This document shows, piece by piece, positions 25,910 through 33,894 of a stretch of 64,000 bases of DNA. The DNA lies in contig DALYDY010000002.1 of assembly GCA_031972855.1 (NCBI GenBank), positions 62,001 through 126,000 on the forward strand, written 5' to 3'. Every line of letters starts with the position of its first letter. Position 1 is the first letter of the stretch. The translations under genes were made by a program, and so were the position numbers. The notes under the pieces are model-generated. The model was given only the letters and a program-made list of their open reading frames with translations, was not told where the DNA came from and ran no database searches. The DNA is from JAIXRY01 sp031972855 (GTDB lineage: Bacteria > Patescibacteriota > Minisyncoccia > Phycocordibacterales > UBA9973).

Positions 25910-27313
25910 TTAGAAGTCACTCAAATCGTATTTACTCTTAGGGTCTTTTACTGGTGCAAAATCACTATATTCATCAGTGCTTTCATTAAAGCTTGTACTC
26001 TTACCAAACAAATTTAGATAAATACTTCCAAGAGCACCATTTCTATGTTTTGCAACTATTAGTTCTATAGGTTGGATACTACTTCCTTTTTGTTCTTCAC
26101 TTTGCTCCATTCTATGTAAAAACATTACAATATCGGCATCTTGTTCAATAGATCCAGAATCACGAAGATCAGATAGTCTTGGCTTATCATTACGAGCTTC
26201 AACAGCACGAGAAAGCTGTGAGAGGGCAATAACAGGGACTTTAAATTCCTTTGCTAGAGCTTTTAGACCGCGAGAAATTTCTGTAACTTGGTTTACCATT
26301 GAATCATAGTTCTTCAATGGACTCATGAGTTGGAGGTAGTCTACAACAATCATTGAGAGTCCGTGATCTTTCTTGATACGACGAGCGATTGTACGCATAC
26401 GAATAATGTTTGATCCAGCTTGATCATCTATGAATATAGGGGCTTGAGAAAGTTCTCCTATTGCTTGCTGGAGTTTTGAATATTCTTCTTCACGTTTAAA
26501 TCCAGCGCCAGTACGAAGCTTCCATGCGTCTACTTTTGAATGAGCAGCCACCATACGGTCTATAAGTTGATGTGATCCCATCTCCAATGAGAATACCATT
26601 ACAGGCGCCTTGTGGAGAGTTGCAGCATTACGAGCAATATCTAGAGCAAATGTTGTTTTACCAACAGATGGGCGAGCGGCAAGAATAATAAGGTCTGTGC
26701 CTTGAAAACCAGAAAGCATTTTATCGAGAGAAGGGAATCCAGAACCAACACCACGAAGTGCTCCTGGTTCATCATGAAGCTTCTCAAAACGCTCCATAGC
26801 GTCATGTAGGGCGTCTTTTATAAGGATAACACTTGCTTCTTTTGGACGACCTTTCATGTCGAGAAGGTGTTTTTCTGCTTGATCTAAAGTTGCTTCAATA
26901 TCTTGATGATCTTCTTTAAATCCAAGATCTGCAATATGATCAGCAACACGCACAAGTCCTCGTAATAGAAATTTCTTTTGAACGATTTCCGCATAGTGAC
27001 GGATATTTGTAGAAGAAGGTACAGCGTCAGTGAGTTCTGTAAGATAAGACAAGCCTCCAATTTGATCAAATTTTTTCTTTTCCTTTAATTTGTTTGCAAC
27101 AGAGAGAAGATCGATTGGATCATTTTTAAGAGAAAGATCTATGATTGCATCAAATATATCTCCATGTTTTCCATAATAAAAAGAATCGTTTTCTAGAATT
27201 TCTGCAACTTCTAGAAGTGCTCCAGGACGAACCATAAGAGATCCAAGAACAGCCTTTTCAGCGTCTAGATCATGAGGGGGAATACGGAGGTGTGTTGATT
27301 GTTCTTTTGCCAT
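25910..27313 (-). CDS. dnaB: Replicative DNA helicase DnaB
   Basis: A 467-aa hexameric replication-fork helicase. The N-terminal domain PPHDLDAEKAVLGSLM contacts primase. The RecA-like core has Walker A ARPSVGKTTFALD, Walker B MIVVDYLQLM, and the DnaB signature KVPVIALSQLSRAVE. Start at 27313 is preferred to 27331: on the minus strand TACAAT (27327-27322) lies eight bases before this ATG, and the longer start would overlap that box. First gene of the dnaB-recR operon. Confidence 0.96.
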   Translation of the reverse strand: MAKEQSTHLRIPPHDLDAEKAVLGSLMVRPGALLEVAEILENDSFYYGKHGDIFDAIIDLSLKNDPIDLLSVANKLKEKKKFDQIGGLSYLTELTDAVPSSTNIRHYAEIVQKKFLLRGLVRVADHIADLGFKEDHQDIEATLDQAEKHLLDMKGRPKEASVILIKDALHDAMERFEKLHDEPGALRGVGSGFPSLDKMLSGFQGTDLIILAARPSVGKTTFALDIARNAATLHKAPVMVFSLEMGSHQLIDRMVAAHSKVDAWKLRTGAGFKREEEYSKLQQAIGELSQAPIFIDDQAGSNIIRMRTIARRIKKDHGLSMIVVDYLQLMSPLKNYDSMVNQVTEISRGLKALAKEFKVPVIALSQLSRAVEARNDKPRLSDLRDSGSIEQDADIVMFLHRMEQSEEQKGSSIQPIELIVAKHRNGALGSIYLNLFGKSTSFNESTDEYSDFAPVKDPKSKYDLSDF

Positions 27314-27386
27314 GTAGAGATATTGTAGCACGCAGGTAAAAGAGAGGAAGATAGGTGGATAATGTGAAAAGTGTGATTAAAATATG

Positions 27387-27414
27387 TTGACAAATATGTA
27401 TAAAACTATATAGT
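27387..27414 (+). promoter_or_regulatory. Promoter of the interrupted gene at 27434
   Basis: TTGACA (27387-27392), 16 bp, TATAGT (27409-27414). It is nearly the same in spacing and -10 (CTATATAGTT) as the promoter at 27800-27827. Confidence 0.6.
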
Positions 27415-27433
27415 TTAGAAAAATAAAAAACAA

Positions 27434-27781
27434 ATGACACACATAGAGAGAATGATAAACCTCAAGATAAAAGAGGATTATCTAAAACAAACAGAACAAA
27501 TCGAAATAAAACTCCTACCTATTGACGGTCTATGCTGTGGATATATAGACAATTTTTCTTTTAAAAAAGATCAACTGTAAAAAATTATATTTCCAGAACA
27601 AATACCAGACACAGAATCATTTACATTGGTTTTTACTGAGACTATCGGGTGTAGAAACCTACAACCAAGCACTTATGAAAATAACAAATGTAGCTGTTTT
27701 GTTAGATTTAAAAAAGATTGGACTGTTGGAATTCATTTCTACAAAGGTGTACACCAATTTCATTTAAGCTATGTTGAATAA
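27434..27781 (+). pseudogene. Small orphan gene interrupted by an in-frame TAA
   Basis: A single frame runs 116 codons from ATG 27434 to TAA 27779, but codon 49 (27578-27580) is TAA. The first half reads MTHIERMINLKIKEDYLKQT... up to FKKDQL. The second half continues in the same frame as KIIFPEQIPDTESFTL, then CSCFVRFKKDWTVGIHFYKG. Both halves have coding character, and a good promoter is present. No start codon follows the stop, so the second half cannot restart. Probably a nonsense-mutated gene; a sequencing error or stop readthrough are alternatives. Family unknown. Confidence 0.55.
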
Positions 27782-27799
27782 ACTAGCTTTTTATTTTTA

Positions 27800-27827
27800 T
27801 TGACAAAAATATTAAAATCTATATAGT
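27800..27827 (+). promoter_or_regulatory. Promoter of the 27854 orphan gene
   Basis: TTGACA (27800-27805), 16 bp, TATAGT (27822-27827), sharing CTATATAGTT with the promoter of the preceding broken gene. Confidence 0.6.
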
Positions 27828-27853
27828 TCTATAAAAGAAAAGCAAATAAAAAC

Positions 27854-28261
27854 ATGGGAGTAATCATCTTAATTATTCTATCTGTAGTAGCTATAGGTAG
27901 TTATTCTATCCACCACCACAAAAATAAAAAGTTTTCTTCTGAAGAGATTTATAATCTTTATGAAGGTTATAAAAAGAAAGGTCTTAATGTGGAATATAGT
28001 TTCCCCAATAAAGACATAGGGTGCATTTATTCTGTAATGGAAGACAAATCTTTCAAGAAGAATAAAATTTATAAATTAAACTTTTTTGAAAAAATTAATT
28101 CAAAAGATGACTTTGAATTAGATTTGTCTGATAAAAACAAACAATCATTATCAGAAGATGATTATGTACTTTATTTCTACAATACAGAGTTTTGTTTTAT
28201 TGTTCTGAAAAAAAATTTTAATGGGAATGTTTATTTCTATGACAAAACGCTAATGATTTAA
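27854..28261 (+). CDS. Membrane-anchored hypothetical protein, 135 aa
   Basis: One N-terminal transmembrane helix (about 3-20), then a charged soluble domain with KKFSSEEIYNLYEGYKKKG and a strand-rich C-terminus (DYVLYFYNTEFCFIVLKK). Family not recognised. It is a single-gene unit with a TTGACA-N16-TATAGT promoter and a terminator overlapping its last codons. Confidence 0.55.
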   Translation: MGVIILIILSVVAIGSYSIHHHKNKKFSSEEIYNLYEGYKKKGLNVEYSFPNKDIGCIYSVMEDKSFKKNKIYKLNFFEKINSKDDFELDLSDKNKQSLSEDDYVLYFYNTEFCFIVLKKNFNGNVYFYDKTLMI

Positions 28262-28278
28262 AGTTGGCGTTTTTTTTA
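28244..28278 (+). terminator. Terminator overlapping the end of the 27854 gene
   Basis: AAAACGC (28244-28250) pairs with GCGTTTT (28267-28273), followed by T8. The stem starts inside the coding sequence. Confidence 0.7.
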
Positions 28279-28307
28279 TGGTTTTATTGTGTTAAAATAT
28301 ATTCACT

Positions 28308-29276
28308 ATGTCTAAAAAAATACTTCTTTCAGGTGTTAAACCAACAGGACTTCTACATGTCGGGAATTACTTTGGAGCTATAAAGCAATTTGTCGATTTT
28401 CAAGATGAGTACGAAACAATAATATTTATAGCTGATCTGCACGCTATTACTACTGTTCAAGATAAAGACCTACTATCAAAACAGATTTATGATATTGCTG
28501 TAGACTATATAGCTTGTGGTCTTGATCCAGAAAAAGCCCTCATTTTCAAACAATCAGATATTCCGGAGGTTGCTGAACTTGCTTGGTACTTCAACTGTAT
28601 AACAACTGTTCCATATCTCGAACGCGCTCACGCATACAAAGATGCAGAAGCAAAAGGTAAAGAAGTAAATATGGGGGTTTTCGATTATCCAATTCTTATG
28701 GCGGCTGATATTCTAGTTCAAGATGCTGATGTTGTACCAGTAGGAAAGGATCAAAAGCAACACATAGAATACGCTCGTGATACAGCAGAGAAATTCAATC
28801 GTATATTTAACACAGAACTCTTCAAGCTTCCAAAAGAAATGATTGTCGAATCTCTCGCTGTGGTTCCAGGTATTGACGGTCAAAAAATGTCAAAGAGTTA
28901 TGGAAATGTTATTCCACTTTTTGCAGAGCGTGACGAAGTGAAGTCTCTCGTAATGCGTATTCCAACAGATTCAAAAGGTGTAGACGAAGAAAAGAATCCA
29001 GAAGACATGGTTCTCTACCAAATCCACAAAATATTCAACGGAAGTGAAGAATTGTTTAATTCTTACAAAAAGGGACTCTCATATAAAGAAGCAAAAGAAA
29101 AGTTGGTAGAAGATATTCTTGCATTCAGTGAGCCTTTCCGCAAACGTCGCGCTGAACTCCATAACAATCGTGAATACGTTCTAGATGTTTTGAAAAAAGG
29201 AGGTGAACGCGCAAAAGCTCGAGTAGAAGCAAAAATGGAAAAAGTTAGAAATGCGGTAGGGGTAAAACTTTACTAA
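28308..29276 (+). CDS. trpS: Tryptophanyl-tRNA synthetase
   Basis: A 322-aa class I synthetase charging tRNA-Trp. The HIGH-type motif lies in KPTGLLHVGNYFGA near residue 12, the tryptophan-pocket region in VPVGKDQKQHIE, and the KMSKS loop in DGQKMSKSYGNVIPLF. Length is normal. A TAAAAT box lies nine bases before the ATG. The ABC transporter gene starts five bases after its stop. Confidence 0.96.
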   Translation: MSKKILLSGVKPTGLLHVGNYFGAIKQFVDFQDEYETIIFIADLHAITTVQDKDLLSKQIYDIAVDYIACGLDPEKALIFKQSDIPEVAELAWYFNCITTVPYLERAHAYKDAEAKGKEVNMGVFDYPILMAADILVQDADVVPVGKDQKQHIEYARDTAEKFNRIFNTELFKLPKEMIVESLAVVPGIDGQKMSKSYGNVIPLFAERDEVKSLVMRIPTDSKGVDEEKNPEDMVLYQIHKIFNGSEELFNSYKKGLSYKEAKEKLVEDILAFSEPFRKRRAELHNNREYVLDVLKKGGERAKARVEAKMEKVRNAVGVKLY

Positions 29277-29281
29277 AATAT

Positions 29282-31075
29282 ATGTCTCACATAGAAAAAA
29301 GTAACAGTCAGGGTCTTTTTATTAACATAAAAAAAATTTCTAAATTAATTTGGAACTACAGTAAGACATATCTTGTTTTAAAAATAGGTATAACTCTTAT
29401 TAAATCTGTTTTACCAGTTCTTTCTGCTTGGTATTCTGCTAAGTTTATCAATATTATTGTAACTGAAAAATTTAGTAGTATTTACGATCCTAAAATATTT
29501 TTTATAATTTCTTTTTATGTAGGATTTCTTATTCTTACAGCACTTTTTGATGTTCTATACAGATATCTTGATGGTAGATTTTTTATTCAATTTACTCAAA
29601 AATTTGATATCCTATTTATCAAAAAACGTGCAGAAATTGATATACAAAAATACGAAGATCCTAAATTTAATGATTTAGTAACTAAAGCAAATGAAAATTT
29701 TTATAGAGTATACAGCTTTACTGATTTTTTAGTGTACGCTCTTGAAAATATTATTCAAATTTTAATCGCGCTATTTATTATAATTAAATATAAATGGTGG
29801 GTCGCTCTTATTCTTGTTATAAGTCTTATTCCCGATTTAATAATAGAGATAAAATATGGAAGAAGTATTTATGGTATTTGGGGAGCAAAAGCTGAAGTGA
29901 AAAGAAAATATTTTGAAAATAGAAAACACTTCTTTAATATAGCGTCTCTTATAGAATTAAAAATATTTAATTTAAAAAATTATTTTATTACTAATATTGA
30001 TAATCTTCTTACATCTTTCAATAAAGAAGTAATAAAGACTGATAAGAAAAAATATGGTCTAAAATTTTTATCAACATTTACCACTTTTTCTGTAACAGGG
30101 TTAATTATATTTTTACTTATCAACGATGTAGTTTCTGGTGTTTTATTGGTGGGTACATTTACTTTTTTACTTTCTCAAATTAATAACTTACGTGGCTCAA
30201 TAACAAATTTCTTCTTCAATATAAGCCGCATTTACGGAGATAATTTATATGTAGGTGATATTTTTAATGTTCTTAGTACTCTTGCTAGTGTAAAAGATGG
30301 TTCTATTAAATTAGGAGAAAAAACACCAGATATTGAGTTTAAAGAAGTTTCATTCTCATATCCAGAACAAGAAAGCTGTATTCTAAAAAATATATCTTTA
30401 AAGATTTGTGCTGGTGAAAAAATTGCAATTGTAGGAGTTAACGGTGCGGGAAAGACGACTTTTACAAAAATAGTGATGAGATTTTATGATCCAACCAAAG
30501 GAACTATTATGATTGATGGAGAGAATCTAAAAAATATTAAACTTGAAACATATTACAATAAAATAGGACTTTTATCACAAGAGTATGCAAAGTATAAACT
30601 TCCAGTAAAGCAAGCAATTGCTCTTGGCGACACAGAAGAGATTATTGATATGGAGAAAGTCTACTGGGCAGCAGAACAATCTGGAGCTGATGAATTTATA
30701 AAAGAATTTAAAAATGGATACGATACACAACTTGGTAAAGAATTTGAAGGTGGTGTTGAGCCATCGATAGGGCAATGGCAAAAACTTGCTCTTGCGCGGA
30801 TTTTTTATAAGAATCCTCAAATTTGGGTACTTGATGAACCAACTGCTTCGATTGATGCTGTAGCTGAAATGTCTATATTTAATAAATTAGAAAATTTACC
30901 AAAAGATAAAACAGTTATTTTAATTTCACATAGATTTAATACAGTTAAAAATGCTGACAAAATTATAGTTATTGAACATGGAGAAATTGTTGAAATGGGA
31001 AATCATACTGAATTGATGAATAAAAATGGAATTTACACAAATTTATTCAATACTCAAAAAGATTCATACGAATAA
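29282..31075 (+). CDS. ABC transporter, fused membrane and ATPase domains
   Basis: A 597-aa half-transporter. The N-terminal half has about six transmembrane helices, and the ATPase domain starts near 345. Walker A is GVNGAGKTTFTK with Lys391, the Q-loop is in IGLLSQEY, Walker B and the D-loop are IWVLDEPTASIDA, and the switch His is in LISHRFN. The signature is EPSIGQWQKLALAR, where most exporters have LSGGQ. Downstream of trpS by five bases. Substrate unknown. The architecture suits a lipid, peptide or drug exporter. Confidence 0.9.
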   Translation: MSHIEKSNSQGLFINIKKISKLIWNYSKTYLVLKIGITLIKSVLPVLSAWYSAKFINIIVTEKFSSIYDPKIFFIISFYVGFLILTALFDVLYRYLDGRFFIQFTQKFDILFIKKRAEIDIQKYEDPKFNDLVTKANENFYRVYSFTDFLVYALENIIQILIALFIIIKYKWWVALILVISLIPDLIIEIKYGRSIYGIWGAKAEVKRKYFENRKHFFNIASLIELKIFNLKNYFITNIDNLLTSFNKEVIKTDKKKYGLKFLSTFTTFSVTGLIIFLLINDVVSGVLLVGTFTFLLSQINNLRGSITNFFFNISRIYGDNLYVGDIFNVLSTLASVKDGSIKLGEKTPDIEFKEVSFSYPEQESCILKNISLKICAGEKIAIVGVNGAGKTTFTKIVMRFYDPTKGTIMIDGENLKNIKLETYYNKIGLLSQEYAKYKLPVKQAIALGDTEEIIDMEKVYWAAEQSGADEFIKEFKNGYDTQLGKEFEGGVEPSIGQWQKLALARIFYKNPQIWVLDEPTASIDAVAEMSIFNKLENLPKDKTVILISHRFNTVKNADKIIVIEHGEIVEMGNHTELMNKNGIYTNLFNTQKDSYE

Positions 31076-31149
31076 GAATTATTAAACCTAAAAGGTGAGT
31101 ACTCTCGATTGTTTAAATTACAGGCAGAAGGGTATAAATAGAATATTAT

Positions 31150-31176
31150 AAAAAGCCTTAGCAAATAAGGCTTTTT
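31150..31176 (+). terminator. Terminator after the ABC transporter
   Basis: Perfect 11-bp stem AAAAAGCCTTA/TAAGGCTTTTT with a 5-base loop, lying about 75 bases after the stop. Nothing else is visible in that gap. Confidence 0.85.
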
Positions 31177-31196
31177 ATATTTATAAATAAAAAACC

Positions 31197-31763
31197 CTAA
31201 CACAAGTCAGGGATTTCGTCTTCATAATAAATATCTATAAAATTCAAATTAGTGCAGGGTATATAAAGATATACAAAAAACATATAAGACGTACTTTGAT
31301 AAGTTTTTTTGAAAAAATCAATTTCATCAATATCTATTTCTTTTACAGTAACACTCTCAATCTTTATTTCTCCATAATAAATTTTTTCATATTTTTTTAT
31401 AGTATTAAAAATATCAGGAGTAAACATTGTTAATATTTTAATATTGTCTTGATCAATTGATTTTATAATTGAAACATTAATTATAAAATTTTCTGTTACA
31501 GAGACAAGGGTTTTAGAACTATTTTTTAATGGTTCTTTATCAACAATTACACTAAAATGGATTTCTCTGGTAATAACATTATTTAAAATATTATTTAAAT
31601 TAAGTAAGTTATTCCAAAAATCTCTTATTTCAAACTCATTAGATTTTGATTTTTGTTGCATCCAAATCATTTTTGTAGGTATAAGAGCTTCTTCTATCCA
31701 GTACGATCTGGGGTAGGCTTTCTGAATCGCTTCAAGCATTTTTAAATCTATAGTAATATTCAT
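31197..31763 (-). CDS. Hypothetical protein, 188 aa
   Basis: Unrecognised cytoplasmic protein (begins MNITIDLKMLEAIQKAYPRS). Mixed alpha/beta, with a strand-rich C-terminal half (YGEIKIESVTVKEIDIDEID) and no cofactor motif. It is transcribed alone from a strong promoter at 31784-31812. Confidence 0.55.
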   Translation of the reverse strand: MNITIDLKMLEAIQKAYPRSYWIEEALIPTKMIWMQQKSKSNEFEIRDFWNNLLNLNNILNNVITREIHFSVIVDKEPLKNSSKTLVSVTENFIINVSIIKSIDQDNIKILTMFTPDIFNTIKKYEKIYYGEIKIESVTVKEIDIDEIDFFKKTYQSTSYMFFVYLYIPCTNLNFIDIYYEDEIPDLC

Positions 31764-31783
31764 TTTTAAAATTTATTTTTAAT

Positions 31784-31812
31784 ACTATATATAAAATAAT
31801 ATATTTTGTCAA
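31784..31812 (-). promoter_or_regulatory. Minus-strand promoter of the 31197-31763 gene
   Basis: On the minus strand TTGACA (31812-31807), 17 bp, TATAGT (31789-31784). Confidence 0.65.
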
Positions 31813-31860
31813 TAATATATTTTTCGCCAAAAAGAGTTATTTTTGCTATTCTATAAACAT

Positions 31861-33276
31861 ATGGAACGTATATATATAAAAGATTTGAGTAGTAAAAAAG
31901 GTGAAGAAGTATCTATTTCTGGATGGGTAGATGTTCGTCGTGATCAAGGGAAAATGGTCTTTTTGGACATTCGCGATATGTCAGGAAAGATTCAAGCTGT
32001 AGTTCTCCCAAACTACACAGAGGCAATAGAAGTTGCCAAGACTCTTCGTAGTGAATGGGTTATAAAACTAACAGGAAAAGTAAACGAGCGCCCAGAAAGA
32101 AATAAGAAGGAAGGCGTTGTGAATGGTGATATAGAACTCGAAATCATGTCTATAGTAGTTCTAAACCAAGCACAGACTCCATCTTTTGACCCAACTACAG
32201 ATGGTAAAGAAATTGGTGAAGAAGTTCGTCTTGCGGAGCGATATCTCGACCTTCGTCGTCCACGTCTCCAAAAGAACATTCGCAATCGTCACAAAATGAC
32301 AAAGTTCATTCGTGACAGTCTCGACAAAGAAAACTTCATCGAAATCGAAACTCCAATCCTTACAAAATCAACTCCAGAAGGTGCTCGCGATTATGTTGTA
32401 CCTTCACGCCTTTACCCTGGTAATTTCTACGCTCTTCCACAATCTCCTCAACAATACAAACAACTCTTGATGGCTTCAGGTATGGAACGTTATTTCCAAG
32501 TTGCAAAATGTCTTCGTGATGAAGACACACGTGGAGACCGTCAACCAGAATTCACTCAAATCGACATGGAAATGAGTTTTGTAACTCAAGAAGATGTAAT
32601 GGCTTTGAACGAAAAAATTCTTATAGAACTTGTTCAAAATCTCTACCCAGAAAAGAAGATTCAAGAAATCCCATTTCCTCGTATCTCATACAAAGACGCA
32701 ATGGAAAAATATGGTAACGACCGTCCAGATATCCGCACAGATAAGACCGATGAAAATTTACTCGCATTCTGTTGGGTTGTAGATTTCCCATTCTTCGAGA
32801 GAACAGACACATCAGATAATCCAGACACAGAAGGTGAGTGGACATTTACACACAACCCATTCTCTCGTCCAATAGACGCTCATATGGAAAACTTGATGGA
32901 GAGAAAGAATATTGCAGATATTCTAACAACACAATACGACATTACACTCAATGGGTATGAAATTGGTGGAGGAAGTATTAGAAACCATGAACCAGAAGCT
33001 TTAAAACAAGTTCTACGTATTATTGGACACACAGACGAGAATATAGAAAGCAACTTTGGACACATGCTTCGCGCTCTCGGATCAGGAACACCTCCACATG
33101 GAGGAATCGCATGGGGATTCGACCGTTTGGTTATGCTTCTAGAAAATGAACCAAATATTCGTGAAGTTATAGCATTTCCAAAGACAGGTGAAGGTAAAGA
33201 CCTTATGATGGAAGCACCTTCTCCTATTAGTGACAAACAATTGAACGACCTATCTCTACTCATAAAGAGAAAATAA
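31861..33276 (+). CDS. aspS: Aspartyl-tRNA synthetase lacking the GAD domain
   Basis: A 471-aa class IIb synthetase. The N-terminal OB-fold (VSISGWVDVRRDQGKMVFLD) binds the anticodon. QSPQQYKQLLM, motif 2 RDEDTRGDRQPEFTQIDMEM and motif 3 GGIAWGFDRLVMLL are intact. The bacterial GAD insertion of about 100 residues is absent: RPDIRTDKTD runs directly into FCWVVDFPFFE. This explains the short length (bacterial AspRS is about 590 aa). ATG 31861 is supported by TATTCT eight bases upstream. It could be a non-discriminating Asp/Asn enzyme, but that is not decidable here. Confidence 0.95.
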   Translation: MERIYIKDLSSKKGEEVSISGWVDVRRDQGKMVFLDIRDMSGKIQAVVLPNYTEAIEVAKTLRSEWVIKLTGKVNERPERNKKEGVVNGDIELEIMSIVVLNQAQTPSFDPTTDGKEIGEEVRLAERYLDLRRPRLQKNIRNRHKMTKFIRDSLDKENFIEIETPILTKSTPEGARDYVVPSRLYPGNFYALPQSPQQYKQLLMASGMERYFQVAKCLRDEDTRGDRQPEFTQIDMEMSFVTQEDVMALNEKILIELVQNLYPEKKIQEIPFPRISYKDAMEKYGNDRPDIRTDKTDENLLAFCWVVDFPFFERTDTSDNPDTEGEWTFTHNPFSRPIDAHMENLMERKNIADILTTQYDITLNGYEIGGGSIRNHEPEALKQVLRIIGHTDENIESNFGHMLRALGSGTPPHGGIAWGFDRLVMLLENEPNIREVIAFPKTGEGKDLMMEAPSPISDKQLNDLSLLIKRK

Positions 33277-33288
33277 TATAAAAAATAA

Positions 33289-33313
33289 AAAATCCTCACT
33301 AGAGGATTTTTTT
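33289..33313. terminator. Terminator after aspS
   Basis: Stem AATCCTC/GAGGATT with a 4-base loop, A-run before and T-run after. It also fits the end of the small minus-strand ORF at 33299. Confidence 0.8.
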
Positions 33314-33376
33314 GATTTCTTCTATATTTAGTCCGAAGAAATCAATCACTGTTGTTATTTGATTATTGGTCTGCAT
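33299..33376 (-). CDS. Possible 25-residue peptide
   Basis: A minus-strand ORF starting MQTNNQITT and ending in an amphipathic helix VIDFFGLNIEEIKKIL. Its stop lies within a hairpin that is T-rich on the minus strand. A TATAAT box lies about 17 bases before the ATG. It looks peptide-like but is short, so the call is tentative. Confidence 0.35.
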   Translation of the reverse strand: MQTNNQITTVIDFFGLNIEEIKKIL

Positions 33377-33420
33377 AAAATTATTTTAAAACTATTATAA
33401 TATTAAAATAAGAAAAAATA

Positions 33421-33461
33421 AAATCCCGTCAACTTAAATATAAGCTGTCGGGACTTTTTTT
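33421..33461. terminator. Terminator at the end of the 33460-33798 gene
   Basis: Imperfect stem TCCCG...CGGGA, extended by CAACTT/AAGCTG pairing, with A-rich and T-rich flanks. It works best on the minus strand. Confidence 0.65.
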
Positions 33462-33798
33462 AGAGAATTTCACCAGTACTGCGAAAATGGGAAATAAGAT
33501 TTTCAGTATCAACACCCATCATTTCAAGATTATTTACTGATTCTTCTAATTCTCCAAATAAATGTTCTTTTCCTGTTTTGGTTTTTTCAATCATTTCAAC
33601 CAATTCAATGTATTGTCTCTTTGTTTTTAATATTCTACAGAAAACTATTTCTGTTTGAATTTCAGACTCCCAATCAAGTTTGCTTTGACTGCGCGCTTGT
33701 TCTAAATATTGCTCTAATCCTTTTATGTATGGATCAAAGTCATTTATTAAACAAGTGAATAAACTCTCACGATCTTTTTTAAAACTAGTCTCTGTCAT
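33460..33798 (-). CDS. Helical hypothetical protein, 112 aa
   Basis: Predominantly helical and charged (DFDPYIKGLEQYLEQARSQS and QYIELVEMIEKTKTGKEHLF), possibly a coiled-coil or four-helix protein. There are no metal or catalytic motifs. It is expressed as a single gene from a perfect-consensus promoter at 33824-33852 and ends on its own terminator. Family unknown. Confidence 0.55.
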   Translation of the reverse strand: MTETSFKKDRESLFTCLINDFDPYIKGLEQYLEQARSQSKLDWESEIQTEIVFCRILKTKRQYIELVEMIEKTKTGKEHLFGELEESVNNLEMMGVDTENLISHFRSTGEIL

Positions 33799-33823
33799 AT
33801 TTTGTTTTTATTGTTCATTTATA

Positions 33824-33852
33824 ATTATAACAATATATACCAATAGTGTCAA
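33824..33852 (-). promoter_or_regulatory. Perfect-consensus sigma70 promoter (minus strand)
   Basis: TTGACA (33852-33847), exactly 17 bp, TATAAT (33829-33824) on the minus strand, driving the 112-aa orphan gene. Confidence 0.8.
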
Positions 33853-33894
33853 TATATAATAAATTTAAAATAAGCCTATGATATAATATTATTT

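Noticed and set aside
32013..33299. Minus-strand frames opposite aspS
   Set aside because: Coding shadows of a complete AspRS; low-complexity Ser/Arg-rich translations.
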